This document shows positions 51,025 to 59,311 of a stretch of 64,000 nucleotides of DNA, piece after piece. The notes beneath the pieces were generated by a model. It had not been told where the DNA came from, searched no databases, and worked only from the letters and a program-made list of their open reading frames with translations. A program made the position numbers and the translations under genes. The number at the start of each line of letters is the position of its first letter. Position 1 is the first letter of the stretch. The DNA is taken from contig NZ_MCIF01000002.1 of NCBI RefSeq assembly GCF_003268475.1, positions 698,015 through 762,014 on the forward strand, in the 5' to 3' direction. The stretch comes from Thermogemmatispora tikiterensis (GTDB lineage Bacteria; Chloroflexota; Ktedonobacteria; Ktedonobacterales; Ktedonobacteraceae).

Positions 51025-52455
51025 TCAGGCGTCGTAGTAGAGGGCGAATTCAATCGGCACGGGTCGCATGCGCACCTCATTGACCTGAGCGCGCTTCAGT
51101 TCCACATAGTGTTCGAGCACGTCAGTCGTGAAAACGTCGCCCTCCAGCAGGAACGCGTGATCATCCTCCAGAGCCTTGAGGGCCTCCTCCAGCGAGCCCG
51201 GAACCGAGCCGATCTCGCGCAGCTCCTCCGGGGAGAGGTGATACAGGTCGCGATCGACGGGCCCGAAACCGTGCTCGCTGGGCTCGATCTTGCGGCGGAT
51301 TCCATCGAGGCCGGCCATCAGCAAAGCAGCGAAAGTGAGATAGGGATTGGCCGTGGGATCAGGCGGACGGAACTCAATGCGCTTCGCCGATGGGCAGTCG
51401 GTATTGGGAATGCGCACAGCGGCGCTGCGATTGGCCTTCGAGAAGACCAGGTTGACCGGGGCTTCGAAGCCGGGCACCAGCCGCTTGTAGCTATTGGTCG
51501 TCGAGGCAGCGATGGCCAGCAGCGCAGGAGCGTGCATCAGCAGGCCGCCGATATAATAGCGCGCCGTCTGGGAGAGGCCGGCATAGCCCTCGGGGTCGTA
51601 GAAGAGCGGGCGCTCATCCTTCCACAGGCTCTGGTGCACGTGCATGCCGGAACCATTGTCGCCGAAAATCGGCTTCGGCATGAAGGTGGCCGTCTTCCCA
51701 TGTTTGCGCGCAGTGTTCTTCACCACATACTTGTAGATCATCAGGTTATCGGCGGTCCTGACCAGCGTGTTGTAGCGAATATCGATTTCGCACTGGCCGG
51801 CCCCGCCAACCTCGTGATGCTGAGCCTCGACTGGAACGCCCAGCTCCTCCAGCGTCAGAACCATCTCGCTGCGCAGATCCTGGAGCGTGTCGCTGGGTGG
51901 AACCGGGAAGTAGCCCTCTTTCGGGCGCAGGCGATGGCCCAGATTGACGCCGCCATTGCGGCCATTATTCCAGTGCGCCTCATCCGAATCGACCTCGGCG
52001 TACTGGACATTCTGGGTCGAGGAGAAGCGCACGTTGTCAAACACGAAGAACTCAGCCTCGGGGCCAAAGTAGCTCACATCGGCGATCCCAGACGAGCGCA
52101 GGTATGCCTCCGCCTTGCGCGCAATCGTCCGCGGGTCGCGGCTATAGGGCTGCTTATGCGCGCCCGGCCCTGGGTGGGCAACCGTACAGATGAGGCTCAA
52201 CGTGGGGATGCTGGTAAAGGGGTCCATGAACGCCGTATCTGGATCGGGGATTACCAGCATGTCGCTGTCGTCGATGGTCTGGAAGCCACGGATGCTCGAC
52301 CCGTCAAAATACTTCCCCTCGACGAACGTCTCTTCGTCCAGCTCGTGCAAGGGAACGCTAAAATGCTGCCAGGTGCCCGGTAGATCAACAAATTTGAAGT
52401 CTACCATCTTGGCACCCCGCTCCTTGGCAAATTGCAAAACTTCTTCAGGTGTCAT
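51025..52455 (-). CDS. glnA: Glutamine synthetase, type I
   Basis: This 476-residue enzyme makes glutamine from glutamate, ammonia and ATP and forms dodecamers. Motifs include FDGSSIRGF (DGSSIRGF), [11 protein letters not shown], the beta-type insertion [73 protein letters not shown] and the [15 protein letters not shown] substrate region. DLYHLSPEE carries the tyrosine that is adenylylated in GSI-beta enzymes, so GlnE-type control is possible. AGAGGAG precedes the ATG. A strong terminator follows. It is likely transcribed alone. Confidence 0.97.
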   Translation of the reverse strand: MTPEEVLQFAKERGAKMVDFKFVDLPGTWQHFSVPLHELDEETFVEGKYFDGSSIRGFQTIDDSDMLVIPDPDTAFMDPFTSIPTLSLICTVAHPGPGAHKQPYSRDPRTIARKAEAYLRSSGIADVSYFGPEAEFFVFDNVRFSSTQNVQYAEVDSDEAHWNNGRNGGVNLGHRLRPKEGYFPVPPSDTLQDLRSEMVLTLEELGVPVEAQHHEVGGAGQCEIDIRYNTLVRTADNLMIYKYVVKNTARKHGKTATFMPKPIFGDNGSGMHVHQSLWKDERPLFYDPEGYAGLSQTARYYIGGLLMHAPALLAIAASTTNSYKRLVPGFEAPVNLVFSKANRSAAVRIPNTDCPSAKRIEFRPPDPTANPYLTFAALLMAGLDGIRRKIEPSEHGFGPVDRDLYHLSPEELREIGSVPGSLEEALKALEDDHAFLLEGDVFTTDVLEHYVELKRAQVNEVRMRPVPIEFALYYDA

Positions 52456-52737
52456 GCCGTCGAACTCTCCTCTTTACTGGTCTCTCCCCAGCCTCTTTGC
52501 CGGACACGCCTTCGGCTCTCGTCGCCACTCCGTGCTCTTGACTTCTGACTGTTCGTCGCTCGCTATCTCTATCCCGCTGAACTGATGGCAATCGGCGCGC
52601 TGGCGCTCAGCTTTCCAATCCCTGATTCCAATCTCTGGAACGGGCTTGTCCTGCTTTCAGCCGAGGCCAGCTCCCCTACTTGCTTCTATGATACGTCCCC
52701 CTTGCTGCAGAGACTACGGGCACTTTGTCTGAAAGCA

Positions 52738-52778
52738 AGGTGCTCTCTTTTGGGCAATCTGCCCAAAAGAGAGCACCT
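52738..52778. repeat. Perfect 19-bp inverted repeat, 3-base loop
   Basis: Positions 52738-52756 and 52760-52778 are exact reverse complements around ATC. It lies between divergently transcribed genes, ending two bases before the -35 of the downstream promoter. There it could insulate against readthrough, pause antisense transcripts or bind a dimeric protein. The rest of 52456-52737 contains the glnA upstream region with no supported gene. Confidence 0.65.
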
Positions 52779-52779
52779 C

Positions 52780-52808
52780 TTGCGCAGTTGGGGCCGAACG
52801 GCTATGAT
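52780..52808 (+). promoter_or_regulatory. Promoter of the membrane-anchored orphan gene
   Basis: TTGCGC (52780-52785), 17 bases and TATGAT (52803-52808). Transcription would begin near 52815, before AAAGGAG (52829-52835) and the ATG at 52847. Confidence 0.65.
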
Positions 52809-52846
52809 ACAGTGCAGGTTTGCTTGCTAAAGGAGTGTCGCCAGCT

Positions 52847-53827
52847 ATGTCCTGGTTCGCCAACACCAGCGCCGACGGCGATGATGAGGCCGACTCAGCT
52901 TCTGAGGTCGCCCCTTCCCCTGTCTTCGAGAGCGCCGCTGATCTCTCCGACCGTGACCTTGTTGAGCCGGCGGAGGCTAGCTATCTGCCTGATGCCCCCC
53001 CGATCGAGGCTAGCTATCTGCCTGATGCCCCCCCGATCTGGGAACTGAGCGAGACCCAGTTTCCCCCAGCGCGAGGGGCGCGCCCGACCCGGCGGCTATC
53101 CGACTCGCTGCCCGATACCGAAGCAGGGCCGCCACAACTCTCCTCTACCCCGGCCCCTCATCGTCTTCGACGCTGGCTTCCAGCGGGAACGTTCCTCTTG
53201 GGACTGCTCAGCGGCATGCTGGCTCTCTGGCTGGTGGCGCTGCTCTTCCTCAGCCCGGATCACTCTCCTCTCCCTTCGTCATCCCCTACCTCTGGCGAGA
53301 GCGATCTGGTGCTCCAGCTCTCCCCGGCCTACCTGACGGCACTCGTGGCGCGCAATCTCCCTCGGGCCGGCCTGCCCGGTCAGGTGAGCCAGGTGCGCGT
53401 CACGCTCCAGCCTCGGGATCTGATCGAGGTCACAGGTCAGGAGACGCTGACACTCTTCGGCCTGGCGCTGACACGCCCGTTCTTCCTGCAGGTTCAGCCT
53501 GTGACCGCGACCTGCCACCTTCAGGTGCATGTGCTGCACGCCGATCTGGGGGGACTGTCGGTAACCGGTCTGGCCGCCATCTTCGAAGAGCATTTGAATC
53601 AGCAGTTGAGCCAGCAACCTGCTCCAACGGGCCTACCCGCTGGTTTTCGCTATTGTGCTGTAGCGACCTGGACCACGACCAACGGCCTCTGGATTAGCTA
53701 TAGCGCCCAGCCGACGGCGCTGCGCCCCTCCCTCCCTCCTGGCCGAGAGGACGCCGGCCTAGCCAGGGACAGCTGGCTTCAGGGGCTGGAACCCGACTCC
53801 GGAACTCCTACGCGGCTGCGACGCTAG
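52847..53827 (+). CDS. Membrane-anchored protein of unknown function
   Basis: This 326-residue protein has an acidic, low-complexity cytoplasmic part (1-105) containing an exact tandem duplication of 11 residues (ASYLPDAPPIE type). One membrane helix follows (about 118-142, FLLGLLSGMLALWLVALLFL), then an outer domain (about 160-290) with SPAYLTALVARNL and a long beta pattern resembling LmeA/DUF2993-like lipid-binding folds. That resemblance is weak. The ATG at 52847 is favoured by AAAGGAG upstream; the TTG at 52820 lies close to the transcription start. Confidence 0.6.
   Translation: MSWFANTSADGDDEADSASEVAPSPVFESAADLSDRDLVEPAEASYLPDAPPIEASYLPDAPPIWELSETQFPPARGARPTRRLSDSLPDTEAGPPQLSSTPAPHRLRRWLPAGTFLLGLLSGMLALWLVALLFLSPDHSPLPSSSPTSGESDLVLQLSPAYLTALVARNLPRAGLPGQVSQVRVTLQPRDLIEVTGQETLTLFGLALTRPFFLQVQPVTATCHLQVHVLHADLGGLSVTGLAAIFEEHLNQQLSQQPAPTGLPAGFRYCAVATWTTTNGLWISYSAQPTALRPSLPPGREDAGLARDSWLQGLEPDSGTPTRLRR
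52973..53038 (+). repeat. Two exact 33-bp tandem copies inside a gene
   Basis: Positions 52973-53005 and 53006-53038 are identical, encoding two copies of an 11-residue segment (EASYLPDAPPI) in the cytoplasmic tail of the membrane-anchored orphan. The lack of any silent change suggests a recent duplication. Confidence 0.9.
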
Positions 53828-53851
53828 CTGATCTACCGTCTGGCAGCGGTT

Positions 53852-54772
53852 TTAGCGCTTCTGCCCGTAGGCCACGATAAAGGAATAGCAGGTGTGCAGG
53901 TCGTTGCACTCGCGCCGCATGCTCTGGAGCAGGGCCACCAGAGCCTCGGTCGGAAGCTGGAAACGCTGGGCAACGCGTTCGCTGAGCGCCAGGAATGTTT
54001 CGCGGAAGTCCAGAGCGATCAGGTGACCGATTGGGCCGCCCCACTCGCCAACTGGGACGGCGACAGTACGCTGCTGGATGGCGCTCAGACCTGCCTCCTC
54101 AAGGTAACGCACTAGGGAGCGGGCTACGTTCCCCTGGCCATCAAGGCCACGCGCCAGCAGGTACTGTCCAATGAGAGAGAAGACCTCTTGCGTCGCCGGG
54201 CCCGCGGGAGCGACCTCCGCGCTGCCTTCAATTAGCTCGACCCAGCCGCCGGGGGCTGTCACCCGCGCGAGGTCTTTGACGAGGACTGGCCAGCAGGTGA
54301 CGGGCAGGGAGAGCGCCAGGAGACGCTGGTGAACGAAGTCAAAGCTGTCGTTGGCAAAGGGGAGACCATCCAGGAGGTTGGCTCGCACAAAGCGAAAATT
54401 CGATGGCAGATTGGTAGTCTGCTTGATTGGCTCAATGTCCAGACCAACAACGGTGGCCTGGGGGAATTCTTGACAGAGGTCATAGGCCCACTGCCCTGTT
54501 CCGCAACCTGTGTCGAGAATACGGCGCGGCAGGCCCACGGGGGCCAGATAGTTGGCCTGCAGAACCACTCGTAGGGCATAGTGCTGGAGGTCAAGACGGT
54601 CAATCTCTCGCAGGTCCTTGGGAAGGGATTGGAGAGAAAACTGGCTGAACTCAGCAGCATGGCCTCTTTCTCCGGGGAGACTGCTTAGTAGCCGTCCTTC
54701 TCCTGGGGCCGGCTCGCTCTCCGTCGGTTCGGCTTCGCTCCCCCCGCCGTGCTTAAAGAACCACCAGGGCAT
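53852..54772 (-). CDS. SAM-dependent methyltransferase, WWFF paralogue 1
   Basis: This 306-residue class I methyltransferase has the SAM loop ILDTGCGTGQWAYDLCQEFP (about 92-112), an acidic VVGLDIEP and the motif II/III region DSFDFVHQRLLALSLP and LARVTAPGGWVELIEG. It begins MPWWFFK and then has a 60-residue linker before the catalytic fold. A second gene 390 bases upstream encodes a close paralogue with the same N-terminal signature. The substrate is unknown; the LPVTCWPVLVKDLARV segment resembles UbiE-like enzymes. AGGAGG lies five bases before the ATG. Confidence 0.85.
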   Translation of the reverse strand: MPWWFFKHGGGSEAEPTESEPAPGEGRLLSSLPGERGHAAEFSQFSLQSLPKDLREIDRLDLQHYALRVVLQANYLAPVGLPRRILDTGCGTGQWAYDLCQEFPQATVVGLDIEPIKQTTNLPSNFRFVRANLLDGLPFANDSFDFVHQRLLALSLPVTCWPVLVKDLARVTAPGGWVELIEGSAEVAPAGPATQEVFSLIGQYLLARGLDGQGNVARSLVRYLEEAGLSAIQQRTVAVPVGEWGGPIGHLIALDFRETFLALSERVAQRFQLPTEALVALLQSMRRECNDLHTCYSFIVAYGQKR

Positions 54773-55162
54773 GGTTCCTCCTTGTTCACCTCTCTCTCTA
54801 AGACCAGAGAAGAACTCACTCGCAGTCTATCTGTGGGGCCACACTGGGTTGACATCATGACTTGTCCTTTCTTCTTCCTACGAAGCGCATGCGATCAGCG
54901 ATCGCCCGCGGCTACGTCCGGTCCGCTGCTGCTGTGTCTCTCTCACCCGCCAATGGCCCGTCTCGACGGGCAAGAGCGACACATCGGGGATCAAGATACC
55001 CGCGGATGCCCTCGAGGGCAGACTCTTGTTTCTCTTTTTCCCTTCTCAGGGGTGAAGTGAAGAAGCTTCATGGGTGGCTCGCCGGAGACCTCTCTTCAAG
55101 CGCTTTCTCTTCCCGGCAAGAGCAGGCGCAGCGACCAGGGAGCCTCAGCCTGGCTGGACCGC
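54773..55162. other. Spacer between the two methyltransferase genes
   Basis: About 390 bases with no supported gene and no clear hairpin. It must contain the end of the upstream methyltransferase transcript and the promoter of the downstream one, but no good -35/-10 pair was recognised on the minus strand. Confidence 0.4.
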
Positions 55163-56104
55163 TCAGGGCTTGCGCCCGTAGGCGACGATAAAATGATGGC
55201 AGGATTTCAGCTCGTTCCATTCCTTCATGGTCGTCTCAAGCAGTGCAAGATAGTCTTCACGCGATAGCCCAAAACGCGCCGTTACCGGTCCACACATAGC
55301 CAGCGCCACCTCGCGGAAGTCGAGTGCCAGCAGAGAGCCAAGACGCCCTCCCCAGTCTCCCAGCGGCACCTCCACCACATGGCGCTCAACCTCGACCAGG
55401 CCAGCCTCTGCCAGATAGAGATCCAGAGAACGGGCCACTACCCCCTCAGCATCCAATCCTCGCAGAGCTACCAGTTGCAAGATAATCTGCCGCAGCCGCT
55501 GACCTGCAGGCCCCGAAGGGATCACTTCTGGATTAAGCTCCAGTAACTCGACCCAGCCACCGGGAGCCGTCACTCGCGCCAGTTCCTTCACAGCTCCTGG
55601 CCAGGCAGTCAGCGGTAGGGCTGAGTGAAGTAGCCGCTGATGAACAAAGTCGAAACTGTGATCAGGGAAGGGAAGGCCCTTGAGAATATCGCCCGAGACA
55701 AAGCGATAGTTCGGTGGAGGGGCAGTCGAGTTCTTGGCCTCTTCGACGTCTAACCCGACAACGGTGGCCTGGGGGTATTCCCTCGCCAGCTCGTAGGCCC
55801 ACTGCCCCGTACCACAGCCTACATCAAGAATCTGGCGTGGCTGACGAAGCGGGGCCAGATAGTTCCTCTTCAAGATGGCTCGCAGCACATAATGCTGAAA
55901 GTCGAGCCGATTGATCTCCTGGAGATCCTTGGGCAGGACATACGGCTGCTCGTCCAGATAGCGTCGTCCATCGCTATCACCCAGATGCGGTAAGGTGACT
56001 TCGCCTGCCCATGTGCGTGGGCGCACCGACTGTGGGCTGCTCTCGGGGCGGGGAGAAGCTGCCGGCGCTGCCGCGGGTTTGCGTCGGAAGAACCACCAGC
56101 GCAT
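55163..56104 (-). CDS. SAM-dependent methyltransferase, WWFF paralogue 2
   Basis: This 313-residue paralogue of the neighbouring gene has ILDVGCGTGQWAYELAREYP, VVGLDVEE, HSFDFVHQRLLHSALP and LARVTAPGGWVELLEL. The same catalytic order and C-terminal end (SCHHFIVAYGRK versus TCYSFIVAYGQK) are kept. It begins MRWWFFRRK, again aromatic and basic, followed by an Ala/Pro-rich linker. The two are diverged enough to be an old duplication. The ATG at 56104 has AGAGGA upstream and is preferred over an earlier codon. Confidence 0.85.
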   Translation of the reverse strand: MRWWFFRRKPAAAPAASPRPESSPQSVRPRTWAGEVTLPHLGDSDGRRYLDEQPYVLPKDLQEINRLDFQHYVLRAILKRNYLAPLRQPRQILDVGCGTGQWAYELAREYPQATVVGLDVEEAKNSTAPPPNYRFVSGDILKGLPFPDHSFDFVHQRLLHSALPLTAWPGAVKELARVTAPGGWVELLELNPEVIPSGPAGQRLRQIILQLVALRGLDAEGVVARSLDLYLAEAGLVEVERHVVEVPLGDWGGRLGSLLALDFREVALAMCGPVTARFGLSREDYLALLETTMKEWNELKSCHHFIVAYGRKP

Positions 56105-56318
56105 GTTTTCCTCTCTTACTCCTTTCTTTCCAGCGTGCCCCTCCACTCTACTGGGAGAATGCACAGCTCTGGCTCAGAACACTTCTCAGTTTAGGAAAGA
56201 GGAGATGGATATGTCAATTCAGATATATAGAGATAGTGCGTGGCCTACAATTTTAACGCATTTTTAATGCACGCCCCGGTAATGAGGCGGAGGAGTCTTC
56301 AGAAAGCCGGTCTGCCCC

Positions 56319-56385
56319 TTGACAAAGTCGATTAGGAAATGCTAATATCCGAGTACATCACTAAGATATTAGCCTGCCCTAATAT
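56319..56385 (+). promoter_or_regulatory. Iron-permease promoter with paired ATTAG-N6-CTAAT operators
   Basis: TTGACA (56319-56324), 18 bases and TAATAT (56343-56348) form the promoter. ATTAG-GAAATG-CTAAT (56331-56346) overlaps its spacer and -10. A second repeat with the same half-sites and spacing (56368-56383, extended to ATATTAG...CTAATAT at 56366-56385) lies in the early transcript, centre 37 bases downstream. The half-sites resemble DtxR/IdeR-type iron boxes, so iron-dependent repression is likely. Confidence 0.65.
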
Positions 56386-56470
56386 TGAAAGGGCAGCAAG
56401 CGGATCAGCAAAGCGAGACACGTCACCACCGGGTAGAGAGAAGAAGGAAGAGACGAAAGGACTTGCTGGA

Positions 56471-57517
56471 GTGAGGTACTTACAAGCCTACTTTACCGGG
56501 AGTCTTCTACAGCGTATCATCCGCGCAGTACTGCTGCTGGCTGGATTGGTGATTGTCGCGGCCCTTGTCTGGCAAGGCATTACGGCCCAGGGCAATCCCG
56601 ACCCCACTGTACCGCATCTGAGTCCGGGCGCAGCTATTTTGGATACTGGTTTGCTGGTGTTTCGTGAGGGGCTTGAGACCATCCTCGTGCTGGCGGCGAT
56701 TACGGCCAGCATGATGGGAAAGCACGACAAATATCGCCGCCCGATTGCGACTGGAGCCGGGCTAGCTCTTCTGGCGACCCTGGTCACCTGGTTTGTAGTG
56801 GTCGGTATTCTCAGCCAGGTAAATGCCCCAGAGCTACATATCCAGGCCGCCACCGGTCTGCTTGCAGTCATTGTCCTCCTCATTATCATGAACTGGTTTT
56901 TCCACCGTGTCTACTGGACCGGTTGGATTTCCTTCCATAATCGCCGACGGCGCAGCCTGCTGAGCCTGGGCGAAGATGAAGAAGCGCGTATTGTCTGGGG
57001 CATGGTTGTCCTGGGCTTCACCTCGGTCTATCGTGAAGGCTTTGAGGTCGTGCTCTTCCTGCAGAATCTGCGCATGCAGGTTGGTTCAGGCATCGTTCTC
57101 ATTGGCGTCTTGATTGGCCTGGCCTTCACAGCCAGCGTCGGAGCGCTGACATTCGTGGCTCACCATCGGCTGCCCTACAAGAAGATGTTGGTCTTGACGG
57201 GCGTGTTGCTAGGCGTAGTGCTGATCGTGATGGTGGGCGAGAGCATTCAGGAAATGCAGCTGGCAGGCTGGCTTGGCACTACCCCTGTTCCCTTGCCCAT
57301 TCCTGACTGGATGGGTCTCTGGTTCGCGGTCTTCCCCAACGTTGAGGGGCTGGTGGCTCAGGCTCTGGCGGCCATCCTGGTCATTGGGTCCTACTTCCTG
57401 GCCGAGTATGTCCGTGTCTGGCGCCCGCGCCGGCTCGGCGAGCGTCCCGCCGTACGCCCTGAGGCCCCTCCGGCTGTCGAGGCTGCTGCTCCGGCTACGG
57501 AGGTCTCCTCCTCGTAA
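56471..57517 (+). CDS. FTR1-family high-affinity iron permease
   Basis: This roughly 348-residue membrane protein carries the two iron-binding helices of FTR1/EfeU permeases, FREGLETILVL and YREGFEVVLFL (REGLE and REGFE). It has about seven hydrophobic segments and a Pro/Ala-rich C-terminus. FTR1 proteins import ferric iron, usually with a ferroxidase (Fet3, EfeB/EfeO); none is adjacent. The frame opens at 56339, but that lies upstream of the presumed transcription start, so the GTG at 56471 with AAAGGA upstream is chosen. It gives an N-terminal amphipathic stretch and then the first membrane helix. The paired upstream operators suggest repression by an iron-dependent regulator. Confidence 0.88.
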   Translation: MRYLQAYFTGSLLQRIIRAVLLLAGLVIVAALVWQGITAQGNPDPTVPHLSPGAAILDTGLLVFREGLETILVLAAITASMMGKHDKYRRPIATGAGLALLATLVTWFVVVGILSQVNAPELHIQAATGLLAVIVLLIIMNWFFHRVYWTGWISFHNRRRRSLLSLGEDEEARIVWGMVVLGFTSVYREGFEVVLFLQNLRMQVGSGIVLIGVLIGLAFTASVGALTFVAHHRLPYKKMLVLTGVLLGVVLIVMVGESIQEMQLAGWLGTTPVPLPIPDWMGLWFAVFPNVEGLVAQALAAILVIGSYFLAEYVRVWRPRRLGERPAVRPEAPPAVEAAAPATEVSSS

Positions 57518-57586
57518 GGGACTCTTGACAGTAGCAGCCTGACCTCAAAGCCGCAACATCACAGCCACCCTACCATGCCGCGGGGA

Positions 57587-57626
57587 GAGGCCAGAGAGTG
57601 GGAACAGGTCCCATTGCTCTGGCTTC
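57587..57626. terminator. Hairpin after the iron permease gene
   Basis: GCCAGAG and CTCTGGC (57590-57596, 57617-57623) pair, as do TGGGA and TCCCA further in, with up to three more outer pairs. It lies 70 bases after the permease stop and before the convergent split-barrel gene. No U-run follows. Confidence 0.4.
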
Positions 57627-57726
57627 CCCCGTCTGTTGGCCTGGTCCGCTCTGCTTTCTCTTCAGGTCAGACGTCCTTTCTCCGCCAGCCCGCCTTAGCT
57701 TAGCAGCCTCGCCGAGGGCCTAACCC

Positions 57727-58128
57727 TTAGAAGTGTTCGAGGACCTGCTCACAAGCGAGCCGCACGGTCACCCGCTGCTCCCTGCTGAAGTGTTCCATCT
57801 GCTGGCGCGCCTTTTCTTCGCCATCATAGTAGCGGGCCAGGCGATAGATATCGGCCTGGGCCACCGTCGGATCGTCGATGAGGCGCACCCGACCGCTGAT
57901 CGTGACGTAGCGATAGCCATCCTCAACGCACAGGGAGACCCGCGGGTCACGGCGCATGTTCCGCTCCTTCACCCGTCCCACCCTCGTATTCATAAGGATC
58001 TCGTCTCCATCCAGCAGAAACCACATGGTGGTCAGGTGAGGGGAGCCGTCGGTGTTCACTGTACCGAGGACGCCAAAGCGCGGCTTCTCTTGTAGAAAGG
58101 CGCGTGCGCGCTCTGAGAGCGCAGCCAT
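57727..58128 (-). CDS. PPOX/F420-class split-barrel protein
   Basis: This 133-residue protein has the pyridoxamine-phosphate-oxidase-like split barrel: RFGVLGTVNTDGSPHLTTMWFLLDGDEILMNTRVGRVKERNMRRDPRVSLCVED and YRYVTISGRVRLIDD. The pattern and size match Rv1155-type proteins of Actinobacteria and Chloroflexota that bind F420 or FMN. Location at the 3' end of the F420 block favours F420. GGAGG lies 10 bases before the ATG at 58128. It shares a 16-bp upstream motif with cofE. Confidence 0.82.
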   Translation of the reverse strand: MAALSERARAFLQEKPRFGVLGTVNTDGSPHLTTMWFLLDGDEILMNTRVGRVKERNMRRDPRVSLCVEDGYRYVTISGRVRLIDDPTVAQADIYRLARYYDGEEKARQQMEHFSREQRVTVRLACEQVLEHF

Positions 58129-58167
58129 CGATTGTTTGCCTCCTCCATTCCATTGTGCTTGTGCTGA

Positions 58168-58183
58168 CAGATGCTGGTCGCGC
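58168..58183. repeat. 16-bp motif copy 1, upstream of the split-barrel gene
   Basis: CAGATGCTGGTCGCGC on the plus strand, 40 bases upstream of the ATG at 58128. An exact copy with similar C-rich flanks lies at 62794-62809 upstream of cofE. It may be a shared operator or promoter element of the F420 genes. Confidence 0.55.
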
Positions 58184-58291
58184 AAGCCCCCAGCCCCTGG
58201 CGGCCAGTTTCGACCGTAGCCAGGAATTGGGGGCTTGGCAGGTAGGTGTTCACCCGTTCGCTGGCTGAGTCAGGAGAGCCAATCTCCCTTC

Positions 58292-59311
58292 TCAGGAGGT
58301 AGGAGCCTGCCGCGAGGGGGTTGCCGGCTGGCGTAGGGCTGGAATAACGGCCTCGCCGTAGGCTCGGATAAAACTGCTCTGGTCCCGTCCTACGTTGTGG
58401 ACATGGACCTCGTCGAAACCAAGATCAAAGAAGCTCTGGATATGACGTCGGTGCTCTTCCAGGTCAGGCGAGATCAAGACGCGGCCCTGGAAGTCCTCGG
58501 GGCGCACCAGCTGAGCAAAGGCTTCAAAATCCTCCGGCGAGCGAATATCTTGCTTCGGGGCCTTGATGCCGCCATTGGGCCATTCCTTCAGGGCGTTGTT
58601 GACGGCCTCTTCGTGGGTTGGGGCCCAGGAGACGTGCAGCTGGAGCAGACGCGGCATCGTGCTCGGGTCCTTGCCGGCCTCGCGCGCCCCCTTCTCAAAG
58701 CGCTCCAACAGCATCTTGAGCTTTTCTGGCGGCGCAGCCGGCGTGATCAGGCCATCGCCCAGACGTCCAGCCGTCTCCGCCGCTTTGGGACCGGAGGCCG
58801 CTACCAGGATTGGGGGTGGCGTCTCCGGGCGCGTGTAGAGGCGAGCACTCTCCATGCGCAGGTGCTTGCCGCTGTAGCGGACCTTTTTGCCGCTGAAGAG
58901 CAGTTTGATGATCTCGATTGACTCGATCATGCGCTCCAGACGGATCGGCGCCTCGGGCCATTCACCACCGACGACGTGCTCGTTGAGCGCTTCGCCGGTG
59001 CCGATTCCCAGCCAGAAGCGCCCGGGGTACATGGCTGCCAGGGTGGCTGCGGCCTGGGCAATGATGGCCGGATGGTAGCGGTAGGAGGCGCAGGTGACGC
59101 CTGGGCCAAAGGTCAGCTTCTGCGTGGCCAGCCCGAGGGCGCCCATCCAGGACCAGACAAAGGGACTCTGCCCCTGGGTCGGCGTCCAGGGATGGAAGTG
59201 ATCAGCGGCCATGACGCCGCCAAAACCGGCTTCCTCGGCCTCCCGGCACCAGCGCAGGAGGTCGCTGGGATGGAACTGCTCTAAGGCTGCGGAATATCCA
59301 ACGACTGGCAT
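58292..59311 (-). CDS. F420-dependent LLM-class oxidoreductase (F420-G6PD-like)
   Basis: This 339-residue luciferase-like barrel has VMAADHFHPWTPTQGQSPFVWSWM, with Asp, His and Trp where F420-dependent glucose-6-phosphate dehydrogenase has its active-site residues, and GIGTGEALNEHVVGGEWP with the conserved Glu. Thus it is an F420-dependent sugar-phosphate or alcohol dehydrogenase reducing F420 to F420H2. Exact substrate is uncertain. The ATG at 59311 has GGGAG nine bases upstream; its coding region overlaps the end of cofC by 31 bases, tying its expression to cofactor synthesis. Confidence 0.88.
   Translation of the reverse strand: MPVVGYSAALEQFHPSDLLRWCREAEEAGFGGVMAADHFHPWTPTQGQSPFVWSWMGALGLATQKLTFGPGVTCASYRYHPAIIAQAAATLAAMYPGRFWLGIGTGEALNEHVVGGEWPEAPIRLERMIESIEIIKLLFSGKKVRYSGKHLRMESARLYTRPETPPPILVAASGPKAAETAGRLGDGLITPAAPPEKLKMLLERFEKGAREAGKDPSTMPRLLQLHVSWAPTHEEAVNNALKEWPNGGIKAPKQDIRSPEDFEAFAQLVRPEDFQGRVLISPDLEEHRRHIQSFFDLGFDEVHVHNVGRDQSSFIRAYGEAVIPALRQPATPSRQAPTS

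Noticed and set aside
50977..52383. 468-codon open frame antisense to glnA
   Set aside because: It is the complement of a highly conserved gene, with no known domain or start signals. High GC commonly leaves such antisense frames open.
52585..52830. Short frame between glnA and the membrane-anchored orphan
   Set aside because: It runs across the perfect inverted repeat and the promoter, with no ribosome binding site or domain.
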